Assembly (NCBI RefSeq): GCF_009811655.1
Contig: NZ_BGJX01000029.1
Span: 1 to 45,195, forward strand
Length of the DNA: 45,195 nt
Source: Methylosinus sp. Ce-a6
Lineage (GTDB): Bacteria > Pseudomonadota > Alphaproteobacteria > Rhizobiales > Beijerinckiaceae
Direction: 5' to 3'
How positions within the stretch are numbered: position 1 is the first letter of the stretch; each line of letters starts with the position of its first letter. This document shows positions 7,089 through 15,315 of the stretch, in pieces. The notes beneath the pieces were generated by a model. That model ran no database searches. It saw only the letters and a list, made by a program, of their open reading frames with translations, and was not told where the DNA came from. The position numbers were made by a program, and so were the translations under genes.

Positions 7089-8296
7089 GGGTTGGTCGCC
7101 TGTGCTTCGCGTCTGGCCATTTCTCGTTCGCGCCGCTTGCGCTCCGCCGGGTGGAAGCGCGCATCGGCGCGGTAGCCGTCGCTCGATGATGCGCCAGCGT
7201 CGACGAGCCAGCTCGTCCAGCCGAGACGCGCGCCGGCTGCCGGCCCCGGCGCGGCGGCGGACGTCAGCCGCATCGGCTCGACGCAGCGCGCCGGCACGGC
7301 GAGCTCGACATCCCAGTCGAGCTCGTCGCCGACATAGAAAAACAGAAGATCGACGAGCCGATCGCAATCGTCGCCGATCGGCAAAAACCGCCGATATTGC
7401 TCCATATCGGCCACGAACAGCCGAATGCGGATCTTGTCCTGCACGCTGAAGGCGGCCGCGCCGACGAGGAAATCCGAGCCGAGCGTGCTGTTGCGGCCGC
7501 CGAGCAAGGAGCGCTCCTCTTTGTCGAATTCGAGCCATGAGCCGATGAATTCATCGATCTCCGCCTCGACGCGCAGCAGGCCGCGGATCGCCTGGCGCAG
7601 GCGCGAGGCGGATTTGACCTGGGGGCCGAGCAGCCCGGCGAAGAGGCCGACGCCCGCAGGCGCGGTAGTCGCGCGCCGCTCCCCGTCGTTTCGCGCGCGC
7701 GTCGCGTCGAAGGCCGGCGAGCCGAGGCCGACGACAGAGGTCACATAGGCGCCGAAGCGATCATATTCCGGCCGATCCGCCTGGACGATGGGACGCGCGT
7801 CGGCCCAGGCGCGAAAGAACAATTGAATGAAGCGATTGTTGAAGAGATCGAGGAAATGGACGAAGGACGGATCTTCCGCCTGCGCGAAGGCGAAGGCCTC
7901 TTCCGTCAGATGATAGGGCAGCGGGCCCTGCGGGCCGAGCAGACCGAGAAAGGCCGAGACGACATGCGCGCGGTCGGCCGGCGTCGCCCGCGCCGCGCGG
8001 CTCTCGAAAGGGCCGAGCGGCCTCGTCCAGCGCGGCGTGATCTCCCGGAGCGTCGAGCCGGGAAAGGCCATCCAGGGCTCCTGCCCAAAGGAGATCGCGA
8101 CCTCGCTCTCGAGACCCTCCGCGCGAAGGCGCACGATTTCGTCGCGCCGCGTCGCGCTGTCGCCGATGCGCGGGCGCGGCTGCGCGAACACGCTGTCGCC
8201 TTCGAGGCGCTCGCCGAGACTGCGCTCGACGCGGCGCATCATGTCGAGAAAATCGAAGCGCCAGGGCTCGCGCCTCATTTTTTCGAAATAGCTCAA
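7085..8296 (-). CDS. tssG: T6SS baseplate protein TssG
   Basis: 403 residues, a TssG/ImpH/VasB-family wedge protein that pairs with TssF in the baseplate around VgrG. Characteristic segments are PWRFDFLDMMRRVE near the start, GQEPWMAFPGS, GPQGPLPYHLTE (hallmark GP-PLP-LTE) and HFLDLFNNRFIQLFFRAW. I start at TTG 8296: GGAGG stands 5 bases upstream, and the codon overlaps the tssF stop as TTGA, matching the 4-base overlaps elsewhere in this operon. The first ATG at 8278 has no ribosome binding site. The rare TTG start may lower TssG output slightly relative to TssF. The downstream clpV overlaps by 4 bases. Confidence 0.93.
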   Translation of the reverse strand: MSYFEKMRREPWRFDFLDMMRRVERSLGERLEGDSVFAQPRPRIGDSATRRDEIVRLRAEGLESEVAISFGQEPWMAFPGSTLREITPRWTRPLGPFESRAARATPADRAHVVSAFLGLLGPQGPLPYHLTEEAFAFAQAEDPSFVHFLDLFNNRFIQLFFRAWADARPIVQADRPEYDRFGAYVTSVVGLGSPAFDATRARNDGERRATTAPAGVGLFAGLLGPQVKSASRLRQAIRGLLRVEAEIDEFIGSWLEFDKEERSLLGGRNSTLGSDFLVGAAAFSVQDKIRIRLFVADMEQYRRFLPIGDDCDRLVDLLFFYVGDELDWDVELAVPARCVEPMRLTSAAAPGPAAGARLGWTSWLVDAGASSSDGYRADARFHPAERKRREREMARREAQATNP

Positions 8297-10260
8297 AGCG
8301 CCCTCCGCGCGCCGAGCCTCGCCGGCCAGCGCATGATCTCGCCGCGCTCCGTCGTGCGCAGGACGAGCTGGGTGAAATGGTTGAAGGCGGCATATTCGCA
8401 ATAGAAGCGGTCGAGAATCGCGCCGAGCAGAAATGCGCCGGTCCCCTCGAAGGCCTTCTCGTCCAGAGTGACGGTCACTTCCGTGCCGCGCGCCGGGCCG
8501 ACGCCGCCGCCGCAGCGGATGCGTCTGACGATCGGCCGGCTGTCCACCGACAGCACGCCGCGCACGCGTCTTTCGCCGGCGGCGTCATTGGGCTCGGTGA
8601 AGGTGGTGAGAATTTCGCGCAGCGCCCGCGCATTCTCGCCCGCCTCGCGTTCGGTGAGGCCGAGATGATTGAGGCTCAGAATATTGATGAGCCGCCACGA
8701 GACGGCGCCCGTATGCGCGGTCTCGGAGCGGCGCTTCTGATAGGAGACGATCGGCTCGCCCGGCCGGGTCGGGCCGGCGACGCAGACGAGATCGAGCTCC
8801 ACATCGTCGGCGAGACGGAAATCGACGCGATTTTGTCCGATCGGCAGATGCTCGGGCAGATGCCGGTTCGAGCAGAGCGCGCGAATGCTCAATTCGGCGA
8901 CGCCAACGTTCTCCTGCGACAAGGAGCCCGTGTCGCTGAGCGAGATGAACAGATCCGTGCCGAAATAATCGCCCGCCGGACCATAGCGTTTTTCTTCGAT
9001 CGTGCGTCGGCGCGGCGCGCGGCGAATGGTGTATTGCAGCGCGTTCTTCTCGCGCAGATCGGTGGAGGAGGCGTAGAGCGGCCGCACCGGCCGCTTTTCG
9101 ACGCTGCCGGGAAAATGCGCGAAGACGTCGATGAGCCGATGCGGCTCATAGTCGAGATAGCGGCTCTTGTCGGGCACGACGTGATATTCGTGCTGATTGG
9201 CTTTGATGGAGACGCGGTCGGTCGCCATCTCGAACAGATTGACCGCCGGCGCCGCATAGAGCGCGAACATGTCCTTCTGCACGCTCGCGGCCAGCGAAGC
9301 ATTGACCTCGTCGAAGCCGAAGATGATGTCGATCATGCGCGAGGGCAGGCGGCTCGTCACCTTCTCGCGGTCGAGCGCGAGCTCGAACCCCAAGAATTTG
9401 CGCGAGAACATGAAATATTCATGCACGAGGTCGAAGCCGCGGAAGATGCGGTCGTCTTTCGGCAGCAGCGATTCCGACTCTTCCATTCCGAGCTGCCGGA
9501 GACAGGTCTTCGGCGCCTCGATCACCGTCGCGTCATTGTTGGCGTCGAGGTAACGGAACCATACGCTCGTGCAATGGCCGAAAATCTGCTCATAGATCTG
9601 ATTGGCGTGCGCTTCGGCGCCGGCGAGATAGATCGGCAGCTCGGTCGCCTTATTGTCGGAGAACAAGGACCAGGGCTGGCGCGGCGCGGTCTTCTCGCGC
9701 GCGTCGTCGCTCGGGTCGGAGGTCGTCGCGACGACGAGCGTGATTCGCATTCCGGCGATCGTCTCGCGTCGCAGATTGATCTTGAGCGGCTGCAGCGCCG
9801 CGGCGCTCGTGTAATATTCCGCCGATTTTATGTAGAAGGGCCAGAGCCGGATCGGCGCGGTGAGCGTGTAGCGGCAGGCGATCTCCTTGTCGGCCTCGAC
9901 ATAGGTCGCGTCGACCTGCGCGCCGCGCGGAAACAGACGTCCTTCGGCGAGCGCCGAGTCGCCATATTTCGGCAGCGCCTTGACCAGCATCGCCGAGGGC
10001 GTCGGCGCGAGATAATTCGGAACGAGCTGCTCGAGAAGATTATTGGCGAATTCCGGAAATTCGTGCTTGATCTTCAATTGCACGCGCGCCGCGAGAAAGG
10101 CGGCGCCTTCCAGCAGGCCGGCCGCCATGGGATCGGCGCGATCGCGAATGAGGCCGCCGAGGCGCTTGGCGATCTCCGGATATTCTTCCGCGAATTCGGC
10201 GGCGTGCTCGTAGAAGAGGTCCAGCTCTCGATTGTAGAGGTCGAGGAATTCGCGGTTCAT
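8293..10260 (-). CDS. tssF: T6SS baseplate protein TssF
   Basis: 655 residues of the TssF/ImpG/VasA family, the main baseplate wedge subunit (two TssF per TssG). The N-terminus MNREFLDLYNRELDLFYEHA and the following FAEEYPEIAKRLG, DP-AAGLLEGAAFLAARVQ and FANNLLEQLVPNYLAP are family signatures. The C-terminal part has RRIRCGGGVGPARGTEVT and a FYCEYAAFNHFTQLVL motif. It lies 3 bases behind tssE and overlaps tssG. No anomalies seen. Confidence 0.96.
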   Translation of the reverse strand: MNREFLDLYNRELDLFYEHAAEFAEEYPEIAKRLGGLIRDRADPMAAGLLEGAAFLAARVQLKIKHEFPEFANNLLEQLVPNYLAPTPSAMLVKALPKYGDSALAEGRLFPRGAQVDATYVEADKEIACRYTLTAPIRLWPFYIKSAEYYTSAAALQPLKINLRRETIAGMRITLVVATTSDPSDDAREKTAPRQPWSLFSDNKATELPIYLAGAEAHANQIYEQIFGHCTSVWFRYLDANNDATVIEAPKTCLRQLGMEESESLLPKDDRIFRGFDLVHEYFMFSRKFLGFELALDREKVTSRLPSRMIDIIFGFDEVNASLAASVQKDMFALYAAPAVNLFEMATDRVSIKANQHEYHVVPDKSRYLDYEPHRLIDVFAHFPGSVEKRPVRPLYASSTDLREKNALQYTIRRAPRRRTIEEKRYGPAGDYFGTDLFISLSDTGSLSQENVGVAELSIRALCSNRHLPEHLPIGQNRVDFRLADDVELDLVCVAGPTRPGEPIVSYQKRRSETAHTGAVSWRLINILSLNHLGLTEREAGENARALREILTTFTEPNDAAGERRVRGVLSVDSRPIVRRIRCGGGVGPARGTEVTVTLDEKAFEGTGAFLLGAILDRFYCEYAAFNHFTQLVLRTTERGEIMRWPARLGARRAL

Positions 10261-10263
10261 CGC

Positions 10264-10839
10264 TCAGCGCCGCGTGAAATGGAGCTTGCCGGTCGTTTCC
10301 TCGAATTTGGCGACGAATTCGATCGGCACATTCAGCGGCTGGCAGAGAAGATGGCCGTCGACGATATAGCGGATCTCCTGGAGCGATTCGGGCGAGCGGT
10401 CGCGCGTCACGCGCACGGTCTCGGCGATCAGGCGCGGCTCGTATTGCTTCAGCACCGCGATGATTTCTCCGTTGAGATCGCGGGCCTCCAATTCGTCCAT
10501 CGTGCGATTGGCGATGTCCGGGAAGCCGTGATTGAGAATGGAGCGGCGCACGAGCGGGAAGGATTCGAGGTCGAGCGTCGAGTCGAGCGAGACGTGATTC
10601 ATCAGCGCGGCGACATCCTGCTCGACCTCGACCTTCAGCTCCTGTTCGTTGATCGGGGATCTCTGCGGTCGTGTCTTGCGCTCGGGCTCGGGCTCCGCGC
10701 CGGAGCGGACGAGAGCCTGACGTCGCGCCGCCTCGCGCGCCTGCTCGCGGCGGTCCCGATGGGCGGCGCGAAACACATGCATGAGCGGCGGGCTGAGCCG
10801 ATCCGCCGGCCGGACGCTCGTCGTCGACGAATGGGTCAT
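10264..10839 (-). CDS. tssE: T6SS baseplate protein TssE (gp25-like)
   Basis: 191 residues. The gp25/GpW lysozyme-like fold in the C-terminal 115 residues is marked by EVEQDVAALMNHV, DLESFPLVRRSILNHGFPDI and ALKQYEPRL-type segments (here VLKQYEPRLI). TssE joins the first sheath ring to the baseplate. The first about 70 residues are a basic, low-complexity extension longer than in many TssE proteins (RRPADRL, EQAREAARRQALV, PERKTRPQRSP). The start ATG has GGGA about 8 bases upstream, and a GNRA-type hairpin in the leader lies only 17 bases upstream of it. It is separated from hcp by 103 bases containing two strong hairpins. Confidence 0.94.
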   Translation of the reverse strand: MTHSSTTSVRPADRLSPPLMHVFRAAHRDRREQAREAARRQALVRSGAEPEPERKTRPQRSPINEQELKVEVEQDVAALMNHVSLDSTLDLESFPLVRRSILNHGFPDIANRTMDELEARDLNGEIIAVLKQYEPRLIAETVRVTRDRSPESLQEIRYIVDGHLLCQPLNVPIEFVAKFEETTGKLHFTRR

Positions 10840-10855
10840 GGAGCTTTTCCCGTGC

Positions 10856-10875
10856 GGCGCGCCTTTCGGCGCGCC
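10856..10875 (-). other. GAAA-capped hairpin upstream of tssE
   Basis: On the transcribed strand GGCGCGCC, GAAA, GGCGCGCC gives a perfect 8-bp stem capped by a GNRA tetraloop. It ends 17 bases before the tssE start, beside the ribosome binding site. No T-run, so an RNA stability or translation element is more likely than a terminator. Confidence 0.6.
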
Positions 10876-10901
10876 CGCCGAGGCGCGACGCGCTGATGTC
10901 G

Positions 10902-10931
10902 TCGGCGGCCTCGTCGCGCGACGGCCGCCGA
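10902..10931 (-). other. Hairpin directly after the hcp stop
   Basis: TCGGCGGCC (10902-10910) and GGCCGCCGA (10923-10931) form a 9-bp perfect stem around a 12-base loop that itself contains GTCGCGCGAC. It begins 11 bases after the hcp stop codon. Such a stem could block 3' exonucleases and enrich hcp mRNA over downstream tssE-clpV, or act as a partial terminator. No U-rich tail is seen. Confidence 0.6.
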
Positions 10932-10942
10932 TAGGTCAGTCA

Positions 10943-11425
10943 TCAGAAGGACTTGTTTTCCTTCACATTGTAACCGCCGCTGATGCTCGGCTCGAGCGAG
11001 CCGTCGGCCTTCTGCGGGCTGTATTCGAGCTTCACCTTGGTGAAGTTGAGCGTGAAGCTCTCGCTCGGCACGGCGCCGCTGTGGCCGTCGCTGTGATAGG
11101 AGGTGATGAACACGTCATTGAGCGTGATCTTCAGATATTCCTGCTGGCCGCCGCCCGCCTTGCGGACGGTGATCAGAGCCTCGTCGAAATGCTTGCCCTC
11201 GGCGGTGAATTTGAGGAGGTTCGGCGTGGATTTGTCGACCGCTTTGGTGAAGTGCAGGTCCTGGAAATCGGCCTTGCCGGCGCCGGCGCCGCCGCCGTGA
11301 TGCGACGTGCCCTGGTTGGTCACGCCGAATCCATAGCTTTGAATTTCGATCTCGCCCTTGTGCTTGGAGTCGGCCGATTCGCCTTCGACCTTGGGGGAGA
11401 ATTTGATGAAAATATCGGTGGCCAT
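10943..11425 (-). CDS. hcp: T6SS tube protein Hcp (TssD)
   Basis: 160 residues, the usual length. Hcp hexamers stack into the inner tube propelled out on contraction and also carry small effectors. Seen: MATDIFIKF at the start, GEIEIQSYGFGV (the conserved beta strand), DFQDLHFTKAVDKSTPNLL (hallmark F-K--D-ASP-L), and SFTLNFTKVKLEY near the end. A Gly/His-rich loop (SHHGGGAGAGK) sits where variable loops occur. AGGA lies 10 bases before the ATG. It is 72 bases downstream of tssC and is followed by two strong hairpins, consistent with a need for many more copies than its operon neighbours. Confidence 0.97.
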   Translation of the reverse strand: MATDIFIKFSPKVEGESADSKHKGEIEIQSYGFGVTNQGTSHHGGGAGAGKADFQDLHFTKAVDKSTPNLLKFTAEGKHFDEALITVRKAGGGQQEYLKITLNDVFITSYHSDGHSGAVPSESFTLNFTKVKLEYSPQKADGSLEPSISGGYNVKENKSF

Positions 11426-11497
11426 AGCAGTCTATCCTTTGATCGGGTTCGAATGATCGGCGCGTGAAAATCGCGATCGGCGCTCGCCGCCGCGTCC

Positions 11498-13006
11498 TTA
11501 CTTGATCGGGAGACGCGAGACGAGCCGCATTCCGATGTTCATGCCCTCGAGTTGGTAATGCGGCCGCAACTCGAAAGTCGCGGAGTAATATCCTGGATTT
11601 TCCTCATTCGGGACGATGGTGATCTTCGCGCCGGCGAGGGGCTTCTTGCGCTTGACCTCGTCGGAGGAATTCGCCGGGTCGCCGTCGACATATTGGACGA
11701 TCCAGTTCTGCAGCCATCTTTGCAGCTCCTCCTTCTCCTTGGTGGAGCCGATCTTATCGCGCACCATGACCTTCAGATAATGTGCGAAGCGACACACTGC
11801 GAACATGTAAGGCAGCCGCGCCGCCAGATTGCTGGAGGCGGTCGCATCGGGATCATTGTTGTATTCCTTCGGCCGCGCCAGCGATTGCGCGCCGATGAAC
11901 ACCGCCCGGTCGGTGTTCTTGCGATGGATGAGCGGCATCAGCCCCGCTTTGGCGAGCTCCGCCTCGCGGCGGTCGCTGATGGCGATCTCGGTCGGGCACT
12001 TCAGATCGACGCCGCCGTCGTCGGTCGGGAATGTGTGGGTCGGCAGATCCTCCACCTCGCCGCCGGACTCGACGCCGCGAATGCGCGAGCACCAGCCGTG
12101 ATCCTTGAAGGCGCGGGTGATGTTGGCCGCCATCGCATAGGCGGAGTTCATCCAGGCGTATTTCTCGCCCTTGTGGCCGTCCGTGTCCTCCTCGAAGCCG
12201 AATTCCTCGACCGGCTCGGAAGCGGCGCCATAGGGAAGGCGCGCCAGCACGCGCGGCAGCGTCAGGCCGAGATATTTGGCGTCCTCGGAATCGCGCAGGC
12301 TCTTCCAGGCGGCGTATTCCGGCGTGTCGAAGACTTTCGAGATGTCGCGCGGATTGGAGAGCTCGTTCCAGCTGTCCATGCGCATCAGGCTCGGATCGGC
12401 CGCGGAGATGAAGGGCGCATGGGCGGCCGCCGCGATCTTGCTGAGATCGCGCAGCAATTGCACATCGGTCGGATGATGGCTGAAATAATAGTCGCCGACG
12501 AGCGCGCCATAGGGCTGCCCGCCGAGCTGGCCATATTCCTCTTCATAGACCTTCTTGAAGAGCTCGCTCTGGTCCCATTTCGCCTTCGGATAGTCCTTCA
12601 AATGCTGATAGAGCTCGGTCTTGGAGATGTTCAGCACGCGGATTTTCAGCGTCGCGTCGGTCTCCGAGCTGTAGACGAGATGATGCAGCCCGCGCCAGGC
12701 GCTCTCGATCTTCTGAAACTCCTCGGCGTGGATGATCTCGTTGAGCTGAGCGGTCAGCTTCTCGTCGATCGAGGCGATCAGCCGCTCGATCGTGTCCAGC
12801 ACATCGTCCTTGATCACGGCGTCCGTGTTGGACAACGCCTGATTGACGAAGATCGAGATCGCATCCTGGACGCGGGCGTTCTGCTCCTGCGCCGCCGATT
12901 CGTCCTTCGGCGGCTTGAAGCTCTGCTTCAGCGACTGGAGAAAATCGTCGAGTTCGCCGCCGGTCGCGGTGACGGCGGCTTCGGTCTGGGTGAGCTCTGT
13001 CGTCAT
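11498..13006 (-). CDS. tssC: T6SS sheath large subunit TssC
   Basis: 502 residues, TssC/VipB/ImpC family. Together with TssB it builds the contractile sheath. Diagnostic segments: ESAWRGLHHLVYSSETD, GALVGDYYFSHHPTD, LARLPYG, YAWMNSAYAMAANITRAF, FAHYLKVMVRDKIGS, and a C-terminal GYYSATFELRPHYQLEGM. Begins 12 bases after tssB, as is usual for this heterodimer pair. The protein also contains the ClpV-exposed N-terminal helix region (about residues 20-40, LDDFLQSLKQSF). No unusual features. Confidence 0.97.
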   Translation of the reverse strand: MTTELTQTEAAVTATGGELDDFLQSLKQSFKPPKDESAAQEQNARVQDAISIFVNQALSNTDAVIKDDVLDTIERLIASIDEKLTAQLNEIIHAEEFQKIESAWRGLHHLVYSSETDATLKIRVLNISKTELYQHLKDYPKAKWDQSELFKKVYEEEYGQLGGQPYGALVGDYYFSHHPTDVQLLRDLSKIAAAAHAPFISAADPSLMRMDSWNELSNPRDISKVFDTPEYAAWKSLRDSEDAKYLGLTLPRVLARLPYGAASEPVEEFGFEEDTDGHKGEKYAWMNSAYAMAANITRAFKDHGWCSRIRGVESGGEVEDLPTHTFPTDDGGVDLKCPTEIAISDRREAELAKAGLMPLIHRKNTDRAVFIGAQSLARPKEYNNDPDATASSNLAARLPYMFAVCRFAHYLKVMVRDKIGSTKEKEELQRWLQNWIVQYVDGDPANSSDEVKRKKPLAGAKITIVPNEENPGYYSATFELRPHYQLEGMNIGMRLVSRLPIK

Positions 13007-13018
13007 TTCGCGCCTCGA

Positions 13019-13558
13019 TTATTTGTCGCCCTGCCGCGTCGCGGCGAGGAACTCCTTCAACGCCTCCATCTTTTGCGGGTCTTTCAGCAGAGTCCGCAAT
13101 TGCTGGTTGGCGGCGTCCTTTCCGTCCATATAGACGCGCAGATTGGCGAGCTTCTGCCGCGCCTCCAGCAGCTCGGCGAGGATCGGCACCTGCTTGGCGA
13201 CCGCCGCGGGGCTGAAATCGGCCATGCTCTTGAAATCGAGCTTCACGCTCAATTTCTCGCCCGCCTCCGGCGACAGCTTGTTCTCGACATGGAAGCTGAC
13301 GCCCGGACGAACGCCATGCTCCGAGCTCATGCGCTCGTCGAAATTGTCCATGTCGAACTCGACGAACTTGCGGCTCGCCGCTGTTCCCTTGTCGAAGTCT
13401 TCCTTGCCATGGCCGGGCGAATTGCCGGAGAGGTCGGCGAGCACGCCCATCACGAAGGGCAGCTCGACCTTCTCGTCGGCCGTCGGATCGACATATTCGA
13501 TTTGCACTCGCGGGGGCCGGTTGCGCGCGATGAATTTTTGCCCACTCATCTTCGCCAT
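13019..13558 (-). CDS. tssB: T6SS sheath small subunit TssB
   Basis: 179 residues, TssB/VipA/ImpB family. The motif RVQIEYVDPTADEKVELPFV followed by MGVLADLSGNS is diagnostic, as are FDKGTAASRKFVEFDMDNFD and NLRVYMDGKDAANQQLR in the C-terminal helical part. Start at ATG 13558 with AGGA 9 bases upstream; a TTG two codons earlier lies too close to that site. A 167-base gap separates it from tssA and contains a perfect TTGACA box and an inverted repeat, so tssB may begin its own transcript. Confidence 0.96.
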   Translation of the reverse strand: MAKMSGQKFIARNRPPRVQIEYVDPTADEKVELPFVMGVLADLSGNSPGHGKEDFDKGTAASRKFVEFDMDNFDERMSSEHGVRPGVSFHVENKLSPEAGEKLSVKLDFKSMADFSPAAVAKQVPILAELLEARQKLANLRVYMDGKDAANQQLRTLLKDPQKMEALKEFLAATRQGDK

Positions 13559-13577
13559 GTACAATTATCCTTTATGA

Positions 13578-13615
13578 ATTCGCGATAGAGAAGCCGAGCA
13601 TCGCGAATCTGTCAA
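13578..13615 (-). promoter_or_regulatory. Candidate promoter with inverted repeat upstream of tssB
   Basis: On the minus strand TTGACA (13615-13610) is a perfect -35 box. 17 bases on is TTCTCT (13592-13587), a weak -10. ATTCGCGAT (13578-13586) and ATCGCGAAT (13600-13608) are exact inverted arms 13 bases apart that bracket the -10 and lie 20 bases before the tssB start. This arrangement would suit an operator over an internal promoter, giving sheath and tube genes separate control from tssA. An RNA stem in the leader is the alternative. Confidence 0.45.
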
Positions 13616-13725
13616 GCCGTAGACGCGCCGAGTTGGTTCGTGTTCGCGCCGCCCGCCGCATACTCATCGGACCGCTTTGAATCGCTGTGTGGCAGCGCAC
13701 ACTCATGTCGATCTTGCGACGGCAG

Positions 13726-15309
13726 TCAGCTCTCCTCACGTTCGAATATGGCGCCGAGCACGGCGACGAAATCCTTGTCGGCGAGCGTCCGCGCGCGGTC
13801 GATCAGGCAGGGAATCGGGCTCGACGGCTCGGCGAGACGGAAATAGCGCGCGATCTCGTCGAGCAGCAGCAGAGCCTGCGCGCGCGTGCTCGCCGCAAAG
13901 CTCGGCGAACCCGCTTCCTCCTCCTCATATTCCTCGAATTCCGGCTCGGCGACGATGATCGGCTCCGGCTCCGGCGCGTCCTCGGCGAGCGTCTGCTCCG
14001 TCTCGAAGCCCTCGGCGGCGCTCTGTTCCGGCGAAGCGCTCGTCGATTCGGAGAGTTGCGTTTCAGAGCCATCGCTGGCCGGCGACGCCTCTTGCGACAT
14101 CGGCGGCTCGTCCTCGACGAGCGGCGCTTGTTCGATCGCTTCGGGAGGCGGCGCGGCGCGCTCCACGCGCCGCCGGCGCGCCCTGCGCGGCGACTGGCGC
14201 TCCTCGAAATAGTCCGCGCGGGTCGGCGTCATGTCGCCGAGCGGCGCGACGGCGAGCTTGAAGGGATGCTCGCCGCCGATCGCGAATTGCGCATAGGCGT
14301 GCCGCTCGGGCAGCAGAGCGGCGAGAACCTCGATGAATGTCTTGCCTTGCAGGCCGATCGCCTGGGCGATGAGCGGAAGCGCCGGATTGGAGGGCTCATA
14401 CAAGCAGAAGTAGTCTTTCGCCGCCTCGAGCGCCCGGCGCGCGTGAGCGGCGCAGGCGATCGCTCCGCGCGCGGCCTCGGCGCCGCCGTCACTGTCCTCG
14501 CCCTCTTCCGGCTCGGGAGCCGTGGGATCCGGAAAGGCCAGAGAAAAGAACGTCAGCACGCCGCCGACGACCTTCAGCAGCTGTCCGAATTCCGGCGTCT
14601 CCGCGGCGCCCGCCTGCGCGAGGAAGCGCGCGCGAATGGTCTTCAGCGCGGCGTCGAGACGCTGAAAGCTCGCGCGCGTCGCCCCGAGCGCCTCCTCGCC
14701 GGCGTCGGCGAGAACGCGGACGATCTGCTCTTGCGTCATCGCCGCTATGCGGCCGCTGGCGGGCTTCTCGCCGCCCTCGGCGCCTTCGGCCGCTTTCTCC
14801 TGCTCGGCGAGCACAGTGGAGCGAAAGGCGATATTGCCCTTGCGCCGATCGGAATGGATCGGCACGAATTGCAGCGAGATCGTCACCAGAGGCGCGTCGA
14901 GCTCGTCGAGAATATCGGCGCGCGCCTTCACCGAGCCGTCGCGGGCGCGCGGATGCAGCTCCGCCCAATTGCGCTCGAGCAGCGTCGCCATTGCGGCGAC
15001 CGTCTCGACGAACTCGTCCAGATTGCGCTTGAGTATGGCGAAGCGCGCCAGAAAAACGAGCAGGCGCAGATCGCGTGTGCGTTTCATCACATCCGCGAGC
15101 ATCGCCGGGATATATTGTGTGGCCTCTCGGAATTCATTGTCGGCCGGATCGAAAGGCCGTCCGTCCGTAAAGAAGGTGTCGGGAAGTTGAAACGGCGCGA
15201 AGGCGAAGAAATTCATGAAGGCGGCGTCGCCGCTCTCGTCGAGATCGGGGCCGCAGGGGTCGGCTTCCGAGATCGGAGACGACAGGAGCGCGGGATCGAC
15301 GATCGCCAT
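13726..15309 (-). CDS. tssA: T6SS cap/baseplate-priming protein TssA
   Basis: 527 residues. The ImpA N-terminal domain fills about residues 5-130: ISEADPCGPDLDES, FREATQYIPAMLADV, TRDLRLLVFLARFAI, NWAELHPRARD. TssA primes sheath polymerisation and sits at its distal end or the baseplate depending on subclass. The middle has a DUF-type helical region with RASFQRLDAALKTI. Residues about 370-480 are Glu/Pro-rich and low complexity (FEEYEEEEAGS). The C-terminal about 50 residues are a compact helical domain (SSPIPCLIDRARTLADKDF, then VAVLGAIF) like that of class A VasJ/ImpA C-termini. It starts 6 bases after the OmpA-like gene. Confidence 0.9.
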   Translation of the reverse strand: MAIVDPALLSSPISEADPCGPDLDESGDAAFMNFFAFAPFQLPDTFFTDGRPFDPADNEFREATQYIPAMLADVMKRTRDLRLLVFLARFAILKRNLDEFVETVAAMATLLERNWAELHPRARDGSVKARADILDELDAPLVTISLQFVPIHSDRRKGNIAFRSTVLAEQEKAAEGAEGGEKPASGRIAAMTQEQIVRVLADAGEEALGATRASFQRLDAALKTIRARFLAQAGAAETPEFGQLLKVVGGVLTFFSLAFPDPTAPEPEEGEDSDGGAEAARGAIACAAHARRALEAAKDYFCLYEPSNPALPLIAQAIGLQGKTFIEVLAALLPERHAYAQFAIGGEHPFKLAVAPLGDMTPTRADYFEERQSPRRARRRRVERAAPPPEAIEQAPLVEDEPPMSQEASPASDGSETQLSESTSASPEQSAAEGFETEQTLAEDAPEPEPIIVAEPEFEEYEEEEAGSPSFAASTRAQALLLLDEIARYFRLAEPSSPIPCLIDRARTLADKDFVAVLGAIFEREES

Positions 15310-15315
15310 GGCCGT

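Noticed and set aside
4425..7175. Plus-strand open frame opposite clpV
   Set aside because: Antisense shadow of ClpV; the clpV frame has full AAA+ motifs and this one has none.
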